Positions 1 through 7,793 of a DNA stretch of 41,720 bases are shown one piece after another. How positions within the stretch are numbered: the first letter of the stretch is position 1; the number at the start of each line of letters is the position of its first letter. Below the pieces are notes generated by a model. It worked only from the letters and a program-made list of their open reading frames with translations. It searched no databases and had not been told where the DNA came from. Origin of the DNA: Dorea_D hominis (GTDB lineage Bacteria; Bacillota; Clostridia; Lachnospirales; Lachnospiraceae). The stretch spans positions 1-41,720 of the forward strand of contig NZ_JACOOY010000022.1 of the NCBI RefSeq assembly GCF_014287705.1, read 5' to 3'. A program made the position numbers and the translations under genes.

Positions 1-1
1 A

Positions 2-178
2 GTAACTAAGAAAGCTGGTAAGACAACCTATAAGAGCAACTATTCTAAGATTAAAGTTAAAAACGGAAAGATCTATGTAAAGAAAGGTGCTAAGAAAGGT
101 ACTTACAAGATTACAGTTACTGTAAAAGATACTAACTACAAAACTGTAAAAAAGACAATTAAAGTTAGAGTTAAATAA
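2..178 (+). CDS. C-terminal end of a cell-surface protein (partial)
   Basis: An open frame enters from the left edge and ends in TAA after 58 residues. It is rich in Lys, Thr, Val and Tyr and shows the alternating pattern of a bacterial Ig-like beta-sandwich (for example KNGKIYVKKGAKKGTYKITV). Such modules commonly close secreted wall proteins of Lachnospiraceae. The start and any signal peptide lie outside the window, so catalytic or adhesive function cannot be assigned. It is followed 20 bases later by a terminator, so it ends its own transcription unit and is not cotranscribed with guaA. Confidence 0.7.
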   Translation, partial: VTKKAGKTTYKSNYSKIKVKNGKIYVKKGAKKGTYKITVTVKDTNYKTVKKTIKVRVK

Positions 179-198
179 TTTTGTTAGATTAGCGAAAA

Positions 199-227
199 AT
201 TCCCTGACCACGCAGGGAATTTTTTTA
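199..227 (+). terminator. Intrinsic terminator of the surface-protein gene
   Basis: Stem ATTCCCTG (199-206) pairs with CAGGGAAT (213-220) around a six-base loop and runs into a stretch of T. It separates the upstream wall-protein gene from the guaA promoter. Confidence 0.9.
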
Positions 228-243
228 TTACCTTTCTTATCTC

Positions 244-272
244 TTGCCAAGGCAACATTTGTAACGTATAAT
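244..272 (+). promoter_or_regulatory. Sigma-A promoter of guaA
   Basis: TTGCCA at 244-249 and a perfect TATAAT at 267-272 are separated by 17 bp. The predicted transcript has a leader of about 80 bases carrying a small GATAG/CTATC hairpin just before the AGGAGG site. I see no purine riboswitch or T-box in the leader. Confidence 0.8.
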
Positions 273-361
273 AGAAATTGTCTTTAAATGTATCCTGTGA
301 GGAAAAGAAATATCCTGCAAAGGAGAAAAGAAGATAGAAATGCTATCTAGGAGGAATTCTT

Positions 362-1909
362 GTGAAGAGAGAATTAGTGATTGTAATTGACTTTGGCGGT
401 CAATATAACCAGCTGGTTGCAAGACGTGTCAGAGAATGTAATGTTTACTGCGAGATTTATTCGTACAAGACAGATCTTGAGAAAATCAAAGCAATGAATC
501 CTATGGGAATTATTCTGACTGGTGGACCAAACAGCTGCTATGAAGTCGATTCACCAACATATAAAAAAGAATTATTCGAATTAGGAATCCCGGTTCTTGG
601 ACTTTGCTATGGTGCTCAGCTTATGATGCATGTTCTTGGCGGAAAAGTAGAACTTTCCGATGTAAAAGAATATGGAAAGACAGAAGTATTGGTAGATAAG
701 AAAGATTCCAAGATTTTTGAAAATGTATCAGAGAAGACAATCTGCTGGATGAGTCATACAGATTATATTTCAAAACTTGCGCCTGGATTTGAAGTGACAG
801 CGCATACGGCGAATTGTCCGGTGGCAGCAGCAGAAGATGTAGAACATGGCTTATATGCGATTCAGTATCATCCGGAAGTACTTCATTCTGTAGAAGGAAC
901 AAAGATGCTATCCAATTTTGTGCTTGGAGTTTGCGGATGTGCAGGTGACTGGAGGATGGATTCATTTGTGGAAGAATCGATCAAACAGATCCGTGAAAAG
1001 GTCGGAAACGGCAAAGTGTTATGCGCTTTATCCGGAGGTGTTGATTCTTCAGTAGCAGCTGTATTGCTTTCCAAAGCAGTAGGGGATCAGCTGACATGTG
1101 TATTTGTAGATCACGGTCTTTTGAGGAAGAATGAAGGGGATGAAGTTGAAGCTGTATTCGGACCGGAAGGTTCTTATGATCTGAACTTTATTCGTGTGAA
1201 TGCACAGCAGAGATTTTATAATAAACTTGCCGGAGTAACAGAACCAGAGAAGAAGAGAAAGATCATCGGAGAAGAATTTATCCGTGTATTTGAAGAAGAA
1301 GCAAAGAAAATCGGGGCAGTAGATTTCCTTGTGCAGGGAACGATTTATCCGGACGTTGTAGAAAGTGGTCTGGGTGGAGAATCTGCAGTGATTAAGTCTC
1401 ACCATAATGTTGGTGGACTTCCGGATTATGTAGATTTCAAAGAAATCATCGAGCCACTTCGTGATCTGTTCAAGGATGAAGTACGTAAAGCAGGACTGGA
1501 GCTTGGTATTCCGGAGAGATTGGTATTCCGTCAGCCATTCCCGGGACCGGGACTTGGAATCCGTATCATTGGCGAAGTAACGGAAAAGAAAGTTAAGATT
1601 GTTCAGGATGCAGATGCTATTTACCGTGAGGAGATGGACAAAGCCGGAATGAACAAGACAGTCGGACAGTATTTTGCAGCACTTACAAATATGCGAAGTG
1701 TAGGAGTTATGGGCGATTTTAGAACATATGATTATGCAGTTGCACTTCGTGCGGTTAATACGATCGACTTTATGACAGCAGAAGCAGCCGAAGTTCCTTA
1801 TGAAGTACTGAATAAGGTAATGAACCGAATTATTAATGAGGTAACAGGTGTCAACAGAGTAATGTATGATCTGACGAGTAAGCCGCCTGGAACGATTGAG
1901 TTTGAGTAG
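362..1909 (+). CDS. guaA: GMP synthase (glutamine-hydrolysing)
   Basis: Cytosolic enzyme that aminates XMP to GMP using glutamine and ATP, the last step of guanine nucleotide synthesis. The 515-residue product has the class I glutamine amidotransferase domain with the nucleophile in GLCYGAQ (C82) and the His/Glu pair in YHPEV (H170, E172). An ATP-pyrophosphatase domain follows with the P-loop SGGVDSS near residue 224, then the C-terminal dimerisation domain ending KPPGTIEFE. Length matches the family. A GTG start is chosen because it lies 6 bases after an AGGAGG site. The gene stands alone between two terminators. The 3' end of guaA is a known integration target for mobile elements in Firmicutes, and the bases after the stop lack a gene. 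Confidence 0.97.
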   Translation: MKRELVIVIDFGGQYNQLVARRVRECNVYCEIYSYKTDLEKIKAMNPMGIILTGGPNSCYEVDSPTYKKELFELGIPVLGLCYGAQLMMHVLGGKVELSDVKEYGKTEVLVDKKDSKIFENVSEKTICWMSHTDYISKLAPGFEVTAHTANCPVAAAEDVEHGLYAIQYHPEVLHSVEGTKMLSNFVLGVCGCAGDWRMDSFVEESIKQIREKVGNGKVLCALSGGVDSSVAAVLLSKAVGDQLTCVFVDHGLLRKNEGDEVEAVFGPEGSYDLNFIRVNAQQRFYNKLAGVTEPEKKRKIIGEEFIRVFEEEAKKIGAVDFLVQGTIYPDVVESGLGGESAVIKSHHNVGGLPDYVDFKEIIEPLRDLFKDEVRKAGLELGIPERLVFRQPFPGPGLGIRIIGEVTEKKVKIVQDADAIYREEMDKAGMNKTVGQYFAALTNMRSVGVMGDFRTYDYAVALRAVNTIDFMTAEAAEVPYEVLNKVMNRIINEVTGVNRVMYDLTSKPPGTIEFE

Positions 1910-2020
1910 CTTGAAAAATCGCGGAAAAGCCCATAAATAAAGGCTTTGCAGAGTGTGAACAGCCTATTGTGGCAACGATATGGCAGCACCAACAAATTTT
2001 AGACCTATTTATATGAATAA

Positions 2021-2056
2021 AACCTTACTGATTTTGAGGAGTCAGTAAGGTTTTTT
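2021..2056 (+). terminator. Intrinsic terminator downstream of guaA
   Basis: Stem ACCTTACTGA (2022-2031) pairs with TCAGTAAGGT (2042-2051) and is followed by six T. The 110 bases between the guaA stop and this hairpin contain no credible gene. They could be scar sequence from an element that used the guaA 3' end, but no duplicate att site is visible in the window. Confidence 0.9.
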
Positions 2057-2102
2057 GTAGCAGACGTCAAAAACGTCCTTCTCATCATGCATATAGATTC
2101 TG

Positions 2103-2440
2103 TTATTCTGGGAGTCGTCCCTCATACATAATGCTGAGTTCACCGTAGACCCGTCCCCAGTTTCTAATGCTCATAGTCCATTTTTTTTGTGGCTTCAAAA
2201 GTTGCCAGATACAGGGCTTTCAGGAATGCTGTATCACTTGGAAATACGCTTCTCTGACGGTTGAGCTTACGGTAGGTAGAATTCAGACTTTCAATTGCAT
2301 TGGTCGTGTAAATAACCTTTCCGACATCCGGTGAAAACTTGAAAATCGGCGTTATTGCATCCCAGTTATCATACCAGTGTTTCATAGAATTCGGGTATTT
2401 TGCGGTCCATTTTTCAGTAACACGATCTAGTACTTTTTAA
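2103..2440 (-). pseudogene. IS256-family transposase, C-terminal fragment with frameshift
   Basis: The minus strand reads the conserved C-terminal part of an IS256/Mutator transposase, including VIYTTNAIESLNSTYRKLN and RQRSVFPSDTAFLKAL. The frame opens at about 2440 (LDRVTEKWTAKYPNS) and has lost the N-terminal DDE residues. In a run of eight A near 2180-2190 the frame shifts. The downstream frame resumes KKWTMSIRNWGRVYGELS and ends in TAA at 2103-2105. It is therefore truncated at one end and frameshifted at the other and cannot make active transposase. It sits between the guaA terminator and the MATE gene promoter region. Confidence 0.9.
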
Positions 2441-2547
2441 GATAAAGTAGAAATAGTGCAATTTTCACAGGATATTATACAAGAATTACATAGAAATATA
2501 TTGTATTATTGATATAGTATTCTTGAATTGTATGTGAGGAGAAAACT

Positions 2548-3870
2548 ATGGCAGCTGAAAGAAAAACATTAACACAGTTATCTGTGCCAATATGCTTAGA
2601 AACTTTATTTTATATGCTTTCAGGTATGGTCGATACGCTTATGCTATCATCTGTAAGCGACCAGGCTGTAGGAGCAGTGGGAACAGCAAATACATATATA
2701 GGTGTTTTTATTATCATGTTCGGCGTAATATCGTCGGGTATGATAGCTGTTATGTCACAAAATATCGGAGCCGGAAGACCGGGGATAGCGTATCAGGCAA
2801 GACAACTTGGACTTATATTCAATGCATTGATAGGTATCGTAATGTCTGTAATTCTTGCTACTTTTTCTGGTGGGATACTTCGAATCGTAAGTATTGCTCC
2901 GGCTTTGCTTGAGCCGGCTGAAATATATCTTAGAATTGTTGGCGGCGCATGTTTTTTAAATGCACTGATTCCTATTTTCTCCAGTTATTTGAGAGTGTTT
3001 GGATATACAAAACATTCTTTGATAGGAACTGTTGTTGGAAATGTTCTCAATATAATACTTAATTCAGTATTCTTATTTGTATTCAACTGGGGTGTAATGG
3101 GAGTTGCTGTTGCCACGGTTATTTCAAGAGTTGTAAATCTTATTATTGTAGTAGGTATGGGGGCTGTGCTTATAAAAGCAAAACAGAGTCCTGAGCGAAT
3201 TGCATCAAGAAAGATATTTGCGCAGATTGTTAAGATTGGTTTTCCTTCTGCGCTTGAAACAGCACTTTACAACATCGCAATGACCTTTATTGTGCGTTTT
3301 ATGAATCAGATGGATGTGGATGGAATGAATGTTACAGCACGCTCATATGCTGTACAGATTGCAAATTTTTCATATTGTGTGGGAGCTGCCCTTGCTCAGG
3401 CAAATGCAATTATGACTGGTTGGAGAATTGGAGCAAAAGAGTTTGAGGAATGTAAAAGGGGAACGAGAAAAGCTGCGATATACGGTATCATCACAGCGAC
3501 CTGTTTTTCCGTGACATTTGCATTGGCAGGACATTTTATCGTGCATATATTTACTGATGATACACAGATGATAAATCTTGTGGTAAAGTTGTTAATAGTA
3601 GATGTCTTTCTTGAATTTGGAAGGGTAACAAACCTTGTATATGGTCAGGCATTAAAAACGAGTGGAGACGCACTTTTCCCGGTTATACTAGGTGCAATAT
3701 TTATGTATTTGTTTGCAGTTGGCGGAACTTATTTTCTCGGAATACACATGGGACTTCTGGCTGTAGGATCACATATTGCTATGGCAGGTGACGAATGTGC
3801 GAGAGCTGTGGGAATGGTACTTAGATGGAAGAGTGGAAAATGGAAAAGTAAAGGTCTTATAGAAGTATAG
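2548..3870 (+). CDS. MATE-family multidrug/toxin exporter
   Basis: Integral membrane protein of 440 residues with about twelve hydrophobic segments in two homologous halves, the arrangement of the MATE (MatE) family. These transporters expel cationic drugs, metabolites or peptides using a Na+ or H+ gradient. The N-terminal segment RKTLTQLSVPICLETLFYMLSGMVD (split over residues 5-29) is typical of NorM/DinF-like members. The ATG follows a GAGGAGA site by eight bases. The stop is only 8 bases before the AraC-type regulator, so the two are very probably cotranscribed. The substrate cannot be inferred. Codon use matches neighbouring chromosomal genes. Confidence 0.93.
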   Translation: MAAERKTLTQLSVPICLETLFYMLSGMVDTLMLSSVSDQAVGAVGTANTYIGVFIIMFGVISSGMIAVMSQNIGAGRPGIAYQARQLGLIFNALIGIVMSVILATFSGGILRIVSIAPALLEPAEIYLRIVGGACFLNALIPIFSSYLRVFGYTKHSLIGTVVGNVLNIILNSVFLFVFNWGVMGVAVATVISRVVNLIIVVGMGAVLIKAKQSPERIASRKIFAQIVKIGFPSALETALYNIAMTFIVRFMNQMDVDGMNVTARSYAVQIANFSYCVGAALAQANAIMTGWRIGAKEFEECKRGTRKAAIYGIITATCFSVTFALAGHFIVHIFTDDTQMINLVVKLLIVDVFLEFGRVTNLVYGQALKTSGDALFPVILGAIFMYLFAVGGTYFLGIHMGLLAVGSHIAMAGDECARAVGMVLRWKSGKWKSKGLIEV

Positions 3871-3878
3871 GAGAGATT

Positions 3879-4748
3879 ATGTACTTTGAATTAAAGGAAA
3901 ATAAACCGCATGGTACAAAGGATGATCCGTTTAGTACATATTATATAAAAAATGAGGGACGATCATTTCAGATACCGGTACATTGGCATGATGAACTGGA
4001 AATTATATATGTAAAAAGTGGGTTTTTGACTGTAAGTATATCAGGAGAAAATTACATTGGAACCCCCGGGGATGCTTTTGTAGTGTCGCCGGGCAATCTG
4101 CATTTCATGGGTTCACAGACTGGAGAAGTGGATTATTTTACTTTCCTTTTTCCACTTGAATATATCTCTTTTTGCACAGATGACATGTTAGATGATAAAT
4201 TGCTTACTCCATTAAAAAATGGTCATTTGATGATAAGACCAAGGATCAAGGATGCAGCAAAAGAGTTGTGTGAGCAGTTGGCCGAAATATATATGGCAAA
4301 AAATGATGAAAAGAAGTTGGAAATAGCTGTTCAGATAAAGACAAAAATAATTCTTTTACAATTTATTCTTCACATGTGGGAGAATGGATTTATAATCGAA
4401 AATGATAAAAGTGGAAGAAATACTGTAGAAAAAGAGATGATTTCATACATACAGCAGAGTTTTACAGGGGAGATATCATTAAAGGAATTTGGGAAACAGT
4501 TCCATCTTTCTGAAAAATATGTATCGCAATATTTTAAAGAACATTTTCATATTACGCTTTCAAAATATGTTACATATTTGCGGTTGGAGCATGCAAAACA
4601 GTTGTTACAAAATTCGGACATTCCAGTTACAGAGGTTGCAATGCTCAGTGGCTATCAGAATGTAAGTTATTTTATCAGAAGCTTCAAAAAAACATACGGA
4701 GTGTCTCCGTTAAAATATAGAAAAAATGAGCCGAGTACATGGATTTAG
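3879..4748 (+). CDS. AraC-family transcriptional regulator with cupin sensor
   Basis: A 289-residue regulator. Residues 1-130 form a cupin-like AraC ligand-binding fold (HWHDELEIIYVKSG, GDAFVVSPGNLH). Residues 185-285 carry the paired helix-turn-helix of the family (ISLKEFGKQFHLSEKYVSQ and the signature GYQNVSYFIRSFKKTYGVSP). It starts at ATG after AGGAGAG, 8 bases behind the MATE gene, and ends before a strong terminator. The tight pairing suggests that it controls the exporter or a related target. The inducer is unknown. Transcription of the pair probably starts in the A+T-rich 2440-2547 interval. Confidence 0.93.
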   Translation: MYFELKENKPHGTKDDPFSTYYIKNEGRSFQIPVHWHDELEIIYVKSGFLTVSISGENYIGTPGDAFVVSPGNLHFMGSQTGEVDYFTFLFPLEYISFCTDDMLDDKLLTPLKNGHLMIRPRIKDAAKELCEQLAEIYMAKNDEKKLEIAVQIKTKIILLQFILHMWENGFIIENDKSGRNTVEKEMISYIQQSFTGEISLKEFGKQFHLSEKYVSQYFKEHFHITLSKYVTYLRLEHAKQLLQNSDIPVTEVAMLSGYQNVSYFIRSFKKTYGVSPLKYRKNEPSTWI

Positions 4749-4781
4749 CGGAGTGTGAAAGAAACATAAACGATGTTACAA

Positions 4782-4827
4782 ACAAAAGGTTAGGGAACAC
4801 CTGAAAGGGAGTTTCCTAACCTTTTGT
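4782..4827 (+). terminator. Bidirectional terminator after the AraC gene
   Basis: A 16-bp stem (4782-4797 with 4812-4827, one G-T pair) has an A-run on the left and a T-run on the right. It can end the MATE-AraC operon on the plus strand and the LacI-fragment strand from the other side. Confidence 0.85.
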
Positions 4828-4876
4828 TGTATAGAGTTGTTATCAGTCTGCTCAATCAATAAATAATCAGGCAATT

Positions 4877-5119
4877 TTATGCTACAGGAACATTTCCTGT
4901 AGATTTCTTTTCAATCAGCTGTGTATGCAATAAAAATGTACTGATTGAAACGCCATTAAGAAGACTGGATAACGCAAAGAATCCACTTTTTCCCAGTTCA
5001 ATACGATCTTGTCTGATTGTAGTCAGTGGAGGTGATGTATAAGCAGTGATTGGCAGATCATCAAACCCGATAATGCTGACATCATCAGGAACCTGATATC
5101 CGAGCTGTTGGCATTGGAT
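4877..5119 (-). pseudogene. LacI/GalR-family regulator, C-terminal fragment
   Basis: The minus strand encodes about 80 residues reading LGYQVPDDVSIIGFDDLP, then TSPPLTTIRQDRIELGKSG, ending TGNVPVA and TAA at 4877-4879. This is the final quarter of the periplasmic-binding-like effector domain of a LacI-family repressor. The DNA-binding head and most of the sensor domain are missing. The break at about 5119 abuts the start of an equally broken ParA gene, so this is a recombination or deletion junction between unrelated sequences. Confidence 0.88.
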
Positions 5120-5153
5120 AAAGGTTCAAGTTATTTATGGGAGGATAAAAGGG

Positions 5154-5264
5154 ATGGAAGAGAAAGTAATGAAGGATTGTAAAGTATTGGCATTATGTTC
5201 ACAAAAAGGTGGAGTTGGCAAGACAACAAGTTGCGTGAATCTGGCAGTTGGATTAGCAGGTTAA
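5154..5264 (+). pseudogene. ParA/Soj-like ATPase, N-terminal fragment
   Basis: Thirty-six residues with the deviant Walker A motif QKGGVGKTTSCVNLAVGLAG, then a stop. The ATG at 5154 follows GGGAGGATAAAAGGG. Full ParA proteins have about 250 residues, so the switch motifs and DNA-binding surface are gone. ParA of this type commonly opens conjugative elements of gut Clostridia. Together with the next small gene it looks like the stub of a deleted element, independent of the complete parA at 37.4 kb. Confidence 0.85.
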
Positions 5265-5383
5265 AGGGCAGGTTAAATAAACCAGTAGGCGCTTTTATTG
5301 TACACCTCTTTTGCTATTCTATAGCTATCAAAGAAACACGACATGCCGGGGAGCCGGTCACAATAGCAAGGAGAGTGGCAAAT

Positions 5384-5485
5384 ATGAAAGGTTATACAAC
5401 AGCACAGGGATATATGGGATATGTAGACGGAAGTTATATGTTATTCGCAAGTGAGGACGATTATTTGGAATATGTAGAAGGATAA
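5384..5485 (+). CDS. Small protein of 33 residues, element-associated
   Basis: ATG at 5384 follows AAGGAGAGTGGCAAAT, giving a 33-residue product that begins MKGYTTAQGYMGYVDGSYML and ends DDYLEYVEG. It is acidic and aromatic-rich with no membrane segment or cysteine. I recognise the general type from conjugative elements of gut Clostridia, where it travels near ParA genes, but know no function. A longer frame through 5195 exists but would overlap the ParA relic in another phase. The ribosome site favours the short form. Confidence 0.5.
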   Translation: MKGYTTAQGYMGYVDGSYMLFASEDDYLEYVEG

Positions 5486-5509
5486 AAGGAAAGCGTTGAG
5501 GAAAATATT

Positions 5510-6466
5510 ATGAATGAGAAACAGATAACAAAATTGATTGGTGCAAGTATTTTTGCAGTGTTATTTCTTTGGGGAGTGTATGTATTTTCCGGATATTACA
5601 GCCAGTGGCAGGAAAAGAAAGCGCAGCAGGAGCAGCACGCAAGAGAGCAGATGGCAGAACAATATATGTCATCTTATACAGAGAAGCTGCAGAAGACACT
5701 TGAAAAAGCCGGACTGGAAGGTGTGGAGGTTTTGTATCAGTATGACAAATATTCGGGATCGACGCCGGAGTATGATGAATATGGCAGAGAAATAGAAGAT
5801 GATGAGGATGAAGACAGTGCTATCTGCGATGAAGATGGTGATTATCCATTTTCGTACAGTGTTGAGTTTACATGTGTGAAGTTGGATGAAATTTATAATG
5901 AAAACAAAAGCTATAAAGAAGTCTGTAATTATATGAAGCCGGCATATGATATACTGCAAACATCCCAGGTAGAGCGAAAGTTTCTTAACTACAAAAACGA
6001 CAGGAATGTGGTTGTGTATACGAACGTCTCTGATAAGATGGACATAAAGACGAAAGCTGGATGGTATATTCTTACGAAAAAGGGAGACGATGAGTACATT
6101 TTGACAGATTCAAAGAGACAGCAGTTGTATGCAGATGAGGCAGAAGAAGATGATTATGACGATGCAGATGAGTACGAGGATACAGATGAGAATGATGAAG
6201 ATGACAGTGACGCGAGCGGCGGTCCTGTTATAAAAGCTGGAGGAAGACTCATGGGAGAATCTGATTCGAAAGACACGTCTGACAGCGATAATGATACGAC
6301 GAGTTCTAAGAACACACAAAAGGAGAAAAAATATGATCCGTATGACGTGTATGATTATGATGATCCAGACGATTTTGCTGATGAGTGGGCAGAAGAATTT
6401 GGAGATGGAGATTACGACAATGGGTATGATGATGCATATGATTACTGGGAGGAGAAGAACAGGTAG
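5510..6466 (+). CDS. Membrane-anchored acidic protein of unknown function
   Basis: A 318-residue protein with one N-terminal hydrophobic segment (about residues 8-28, LIGASIFAVLFLWGVYVFSG) followed by a charged helix and a globular middle. Two low-complexity tracts of Asp, Glu, Tyr and Ser (about 205-240 and 275-318) resemble surface-exposed or cation-binding tails. ATG at 5510 lies after GAGGAAAATATT. No enzyme motif is visible. It is 24 bases behind the small gene at 5384 and could share its transcript. It may be chromosomal or part of the degraded element to its left. I cannot assign a role. Confidence 0.75.
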   Translation: MNEKQITKLIGASIFAVLFLWGVYVFSGYYSQWQEKKAQQEQHAREQMAEQYMSSYTEKLQKTLEKAGLEGVEVLYQYDKYSGSTPEYDEYGREIEDDEDEDSAICDEDGDYPFSYSVEFTCVKLDEIYNENKSYKEVCNYMKPAYDILQTSQVERKFLNYKNDRNVVVYTNVSDKMDIKTKAGWYILTKKGDDEYILTDSKRQQLYADEAEEDDYDDADEYEDTDENDEDDSDASGGPVIKAGGRLMGESDSKDTSDSDNDTTSSKNTQKEKKYDPYDVYDYDDPDDFADEWAEEFGDGDYDNGYDDAYDYWEEKNR

Positions 6467-6575
6467 GGGAATTATTATTTTGTGATAAGTTTTTAATAAA
6501 TAAAGTGCTTGCATAAAAATAGAAATATATAATATAATTTATTTACGAAAACAAATTTGCTATTTGGACAGAACG

Positions 6576-6620
6576 AACGGAGAGTAAAAACAGCAGTTAT
6601 AGCAGTTTTTACTCTCCGTT
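6576..6620. repeat. Perfect 16-bp inverted repeat beside the tracrRNA terminator
   Basis: AACGGAGAGTAAAAAC at 6576-6591 is exactly complementary to 6605-6620, with a 13-base loop. It has no adjacent T-run on either strand, so it is not a plain intrinsic terminator. It sits between the acidic-protein gene and the 3' end of the tracrRNA, 16 bases from the tracrRNA terminator. Confidence 0.75.
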
Positions 6621-6635
6621 CTGCTATTGATAAAT

Positions 6636-6749
6636 AAAAAAGAGCTTGCATAGCAAGCTCATCCACACACTGTGGGTCACATCAAAGTGACGATTTGAAT
6701 AAATTCTTATTTGAACTTATGATGTAAAGTCTAATATGGTACTAAACTT
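6636..6749 (-). ncRNA. tracrRNA of a type II CRISPR-Cas system
   Basis: Read on the minus strand, a transcript starting near 6749 begins with an anti-repeat (GTTTAGTACCATATTAGAC, from 6747), of the kind that pairs with type II-A repeats ending GGTACTAAAC. It continues with the AAGTTCAAATAAG segment and a small GAA/TTC nexus-like stem. Hairpins follow at 6676-6691 (GTCAC/GTGAC) and 6663-6675 (CCACA/TGTGG). The terminator is GAGCTTGC-TAT-GCAAGCTC (6642-6660) followed by six T. The order anti-repeat, nexus, hairpins, terminator is that of II-A tracrRNAs, and placement upstream and divergent from cas9 is usual. All parts look intact even though cas9 is not. Confidence 0.82.
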
Positions 6750-6755
6750 GTCTTT

Positions 6756-6784
6756 AGTATAGAGAATATTGGAAATAAAGTCAA
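6756..6784 (-). promoter_or_regulatory. Sigma-A promoter of the tracrRNA
   Basis: On the minus strand TTGACT (6784-6779) and TATACT (6761-6756) are separated by exactly 17 bp. This places the start near 6749, immediately before the anti-repeat. The match to consensus is nearly perfect, so the tracrRNA should still be transcribed. Confidence 0.85.
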
Positions 6785-6824
6785 TATAAAATAAACAATT
6801 AATAAAGCAAAAGGGAGGAAAACA

Positions 6825-7427
6825 ATGGATGGTAATTACTATTTAGGTCTGGACATGGGTACTAGTTCTTGCGGATGGAGTGTTACAGATGAAGAATACC
6901 ATGTTTTAAGAAGACATGGGAAAGCATTATGGGGAGTGCGTCTATTTGAAGGTGCTAAGACAGCAGAAGAAAGGCGTATGCACAGGACAGGCAGAAGAAG
7001 ACTGGACAGACGAGGTTGGAGAATTAATATACTGCAGGAGTTATTTGCAGAAGAAGTCAGTAAGATCGATCCGGGATTTTTTTTGAGAATGAAAGAAAGT
7101 AAGTATTATCCGGAAGATAAAAGAGACATAAACGGGGAGCGTCCAGAGCTTCCATATGCATTATTTGTTGATCCTGAGTTCACAGATAAAGATTATCATA
7201 GAGAGTTTCCAACGATTTACCATTTGAGAAAATGGCTGATGGAGACAAAAGAAGTACCAGATATTCGATTGGTTTATCTGGCACTGCATCATATGATAAA
7301 ACACAGGGGACATTTCTTGTTATCGGGAGACATAGAGCAGGTTAAAGAGTTTAAAAATACATTTGAAACATTTATCCAGAATGTTAAGGATGAAGAACTG
7401 GACTTTGATTTAGAAATAACAGGATAA
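6825..7427 (+). pseudogene. cas9: Cas9 N-terminal fragment (RuvC-I, bridge helix, start of REC)
   Basis: Two hundred residues from an ATG with a strong GGGAGG site. The RuvC-I motif YYLGLDMGTSSCGWSV carries the catalytic Asp at position 10. The Arg-rich bridge helix is complete (RRMHRTGRRRLDRRGWR). The conserved REC entry FPTIYHLRKWLMETKEVPDI and LVYLALHHMIKHRGHFL follows. The frame then ends with EITG and TAA. Full II-A Cas9 proteins have about 1,050-1,400 residues, so most of REC, RuvC-II/III, HNH and the PAM-interacting domain are missing, and cleavage is impossible. Two terminators follow, so this is a clean truncated unit. It may be a remnant cut by arrival of the element to the right, or a retained short protein. 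The reading frame itself shows no internal damage. Confidence 0.9.
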
Positions 7428-7438
7428 GTTTTAAAATT

Positions 7439-7482
7439 AAATGCGACAAGAGGTTTTAAACCTCTTCCGCATTTATTTTTTT
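7439..7482 (+). terminator. Intrinsic terminator after the cas9 fragment
   Basis: AAATGCG (7439-7445) pairs with CGCATTT (7468-7474), extended inward by AAGAGG/CCTCTT around a TTTTAAA loop, and is followed by a long T-run. It begins 12 bases after the cas9 stop. Confidence 0.9.
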
Positions 7483-7494
7483 ACCTAAATTTAG

Positions 7495-7526
7495 TGTCGG
7501 AAGATAACCTCTTCTGACATTTTTTT
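7495..7526 (+). terminator. Second intrinsic terminator before the HTH gene
   Basis: TGTCGGAAGA (7495-7504) pairs with TCTTCTGACA (7510-7519), loop TAACC, then seven T. Two successive terminators isolate the cas9 stub from the element. Confidence 0.88.
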
Positions 7527-7545
7527 GTTTAAGGAGAAGTGAATC

Positions 7546-7749
7546 ATGCCAAGAAAATATACGAGATTAACGTACGCTGACAGATTGAAAATTGCACAGT
7601 TATGTAAAGAGAGAGTATCAACAGAAGATATTGCAGAAATATTAAATGTACATAGAGGAACGCTATATCGAGAATTACAACGTGGCGGTGGTGGGAATGG
7701 CAGACGGGATCTATATGATCCGGACACAGCACAGAGAAATTTACGATAA
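7546..7749 (+). CDS. Small helix-turn-helix protein resembling the IS30 transposase head
   Basis: A 67-residue basic protein. YTRLTYADRLKIAQLCKERV, then STEDIAEILNVHRGTLYREL, is an HTH_38-type helix-turn-helix as found at the N terminus of IS30-family transposases. There is no DDE catalytic domain, and the frame ends shortly after YDPDTAQRNLR. ATG follows AAGGAGAAGTGAATC. Because it is complete with its own ribosome site, it probably serves as a stand-alone regulator at the left border of the element rather than a broken transposase. Its operator is unknown. Confidence 0.8.
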   Translation: MPRKYTRLTYADRLKIAQLCKERVSTEDIAEILNVHRGTLYRELQRGGGGNGRRDLYDPDTAQRNLR

Positions 7750-7793
7750 AAGCCTGCTTATAAAATAAATATGCAATGTCAGGAGGTGAGTTC

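Noticed and set aside
280..361. Guanine riboswitch or T-box before guaA
   Set aside because: The leader is short and lacks the three-way junction or T-box sequence; only a five-pair hairpin is seen.
1910..2020. att site of an element at the guaA 3' end
   Set aside because: The location is a known target, but no direct repeat of the guaA end is visible in this window, so it cannot be supported.
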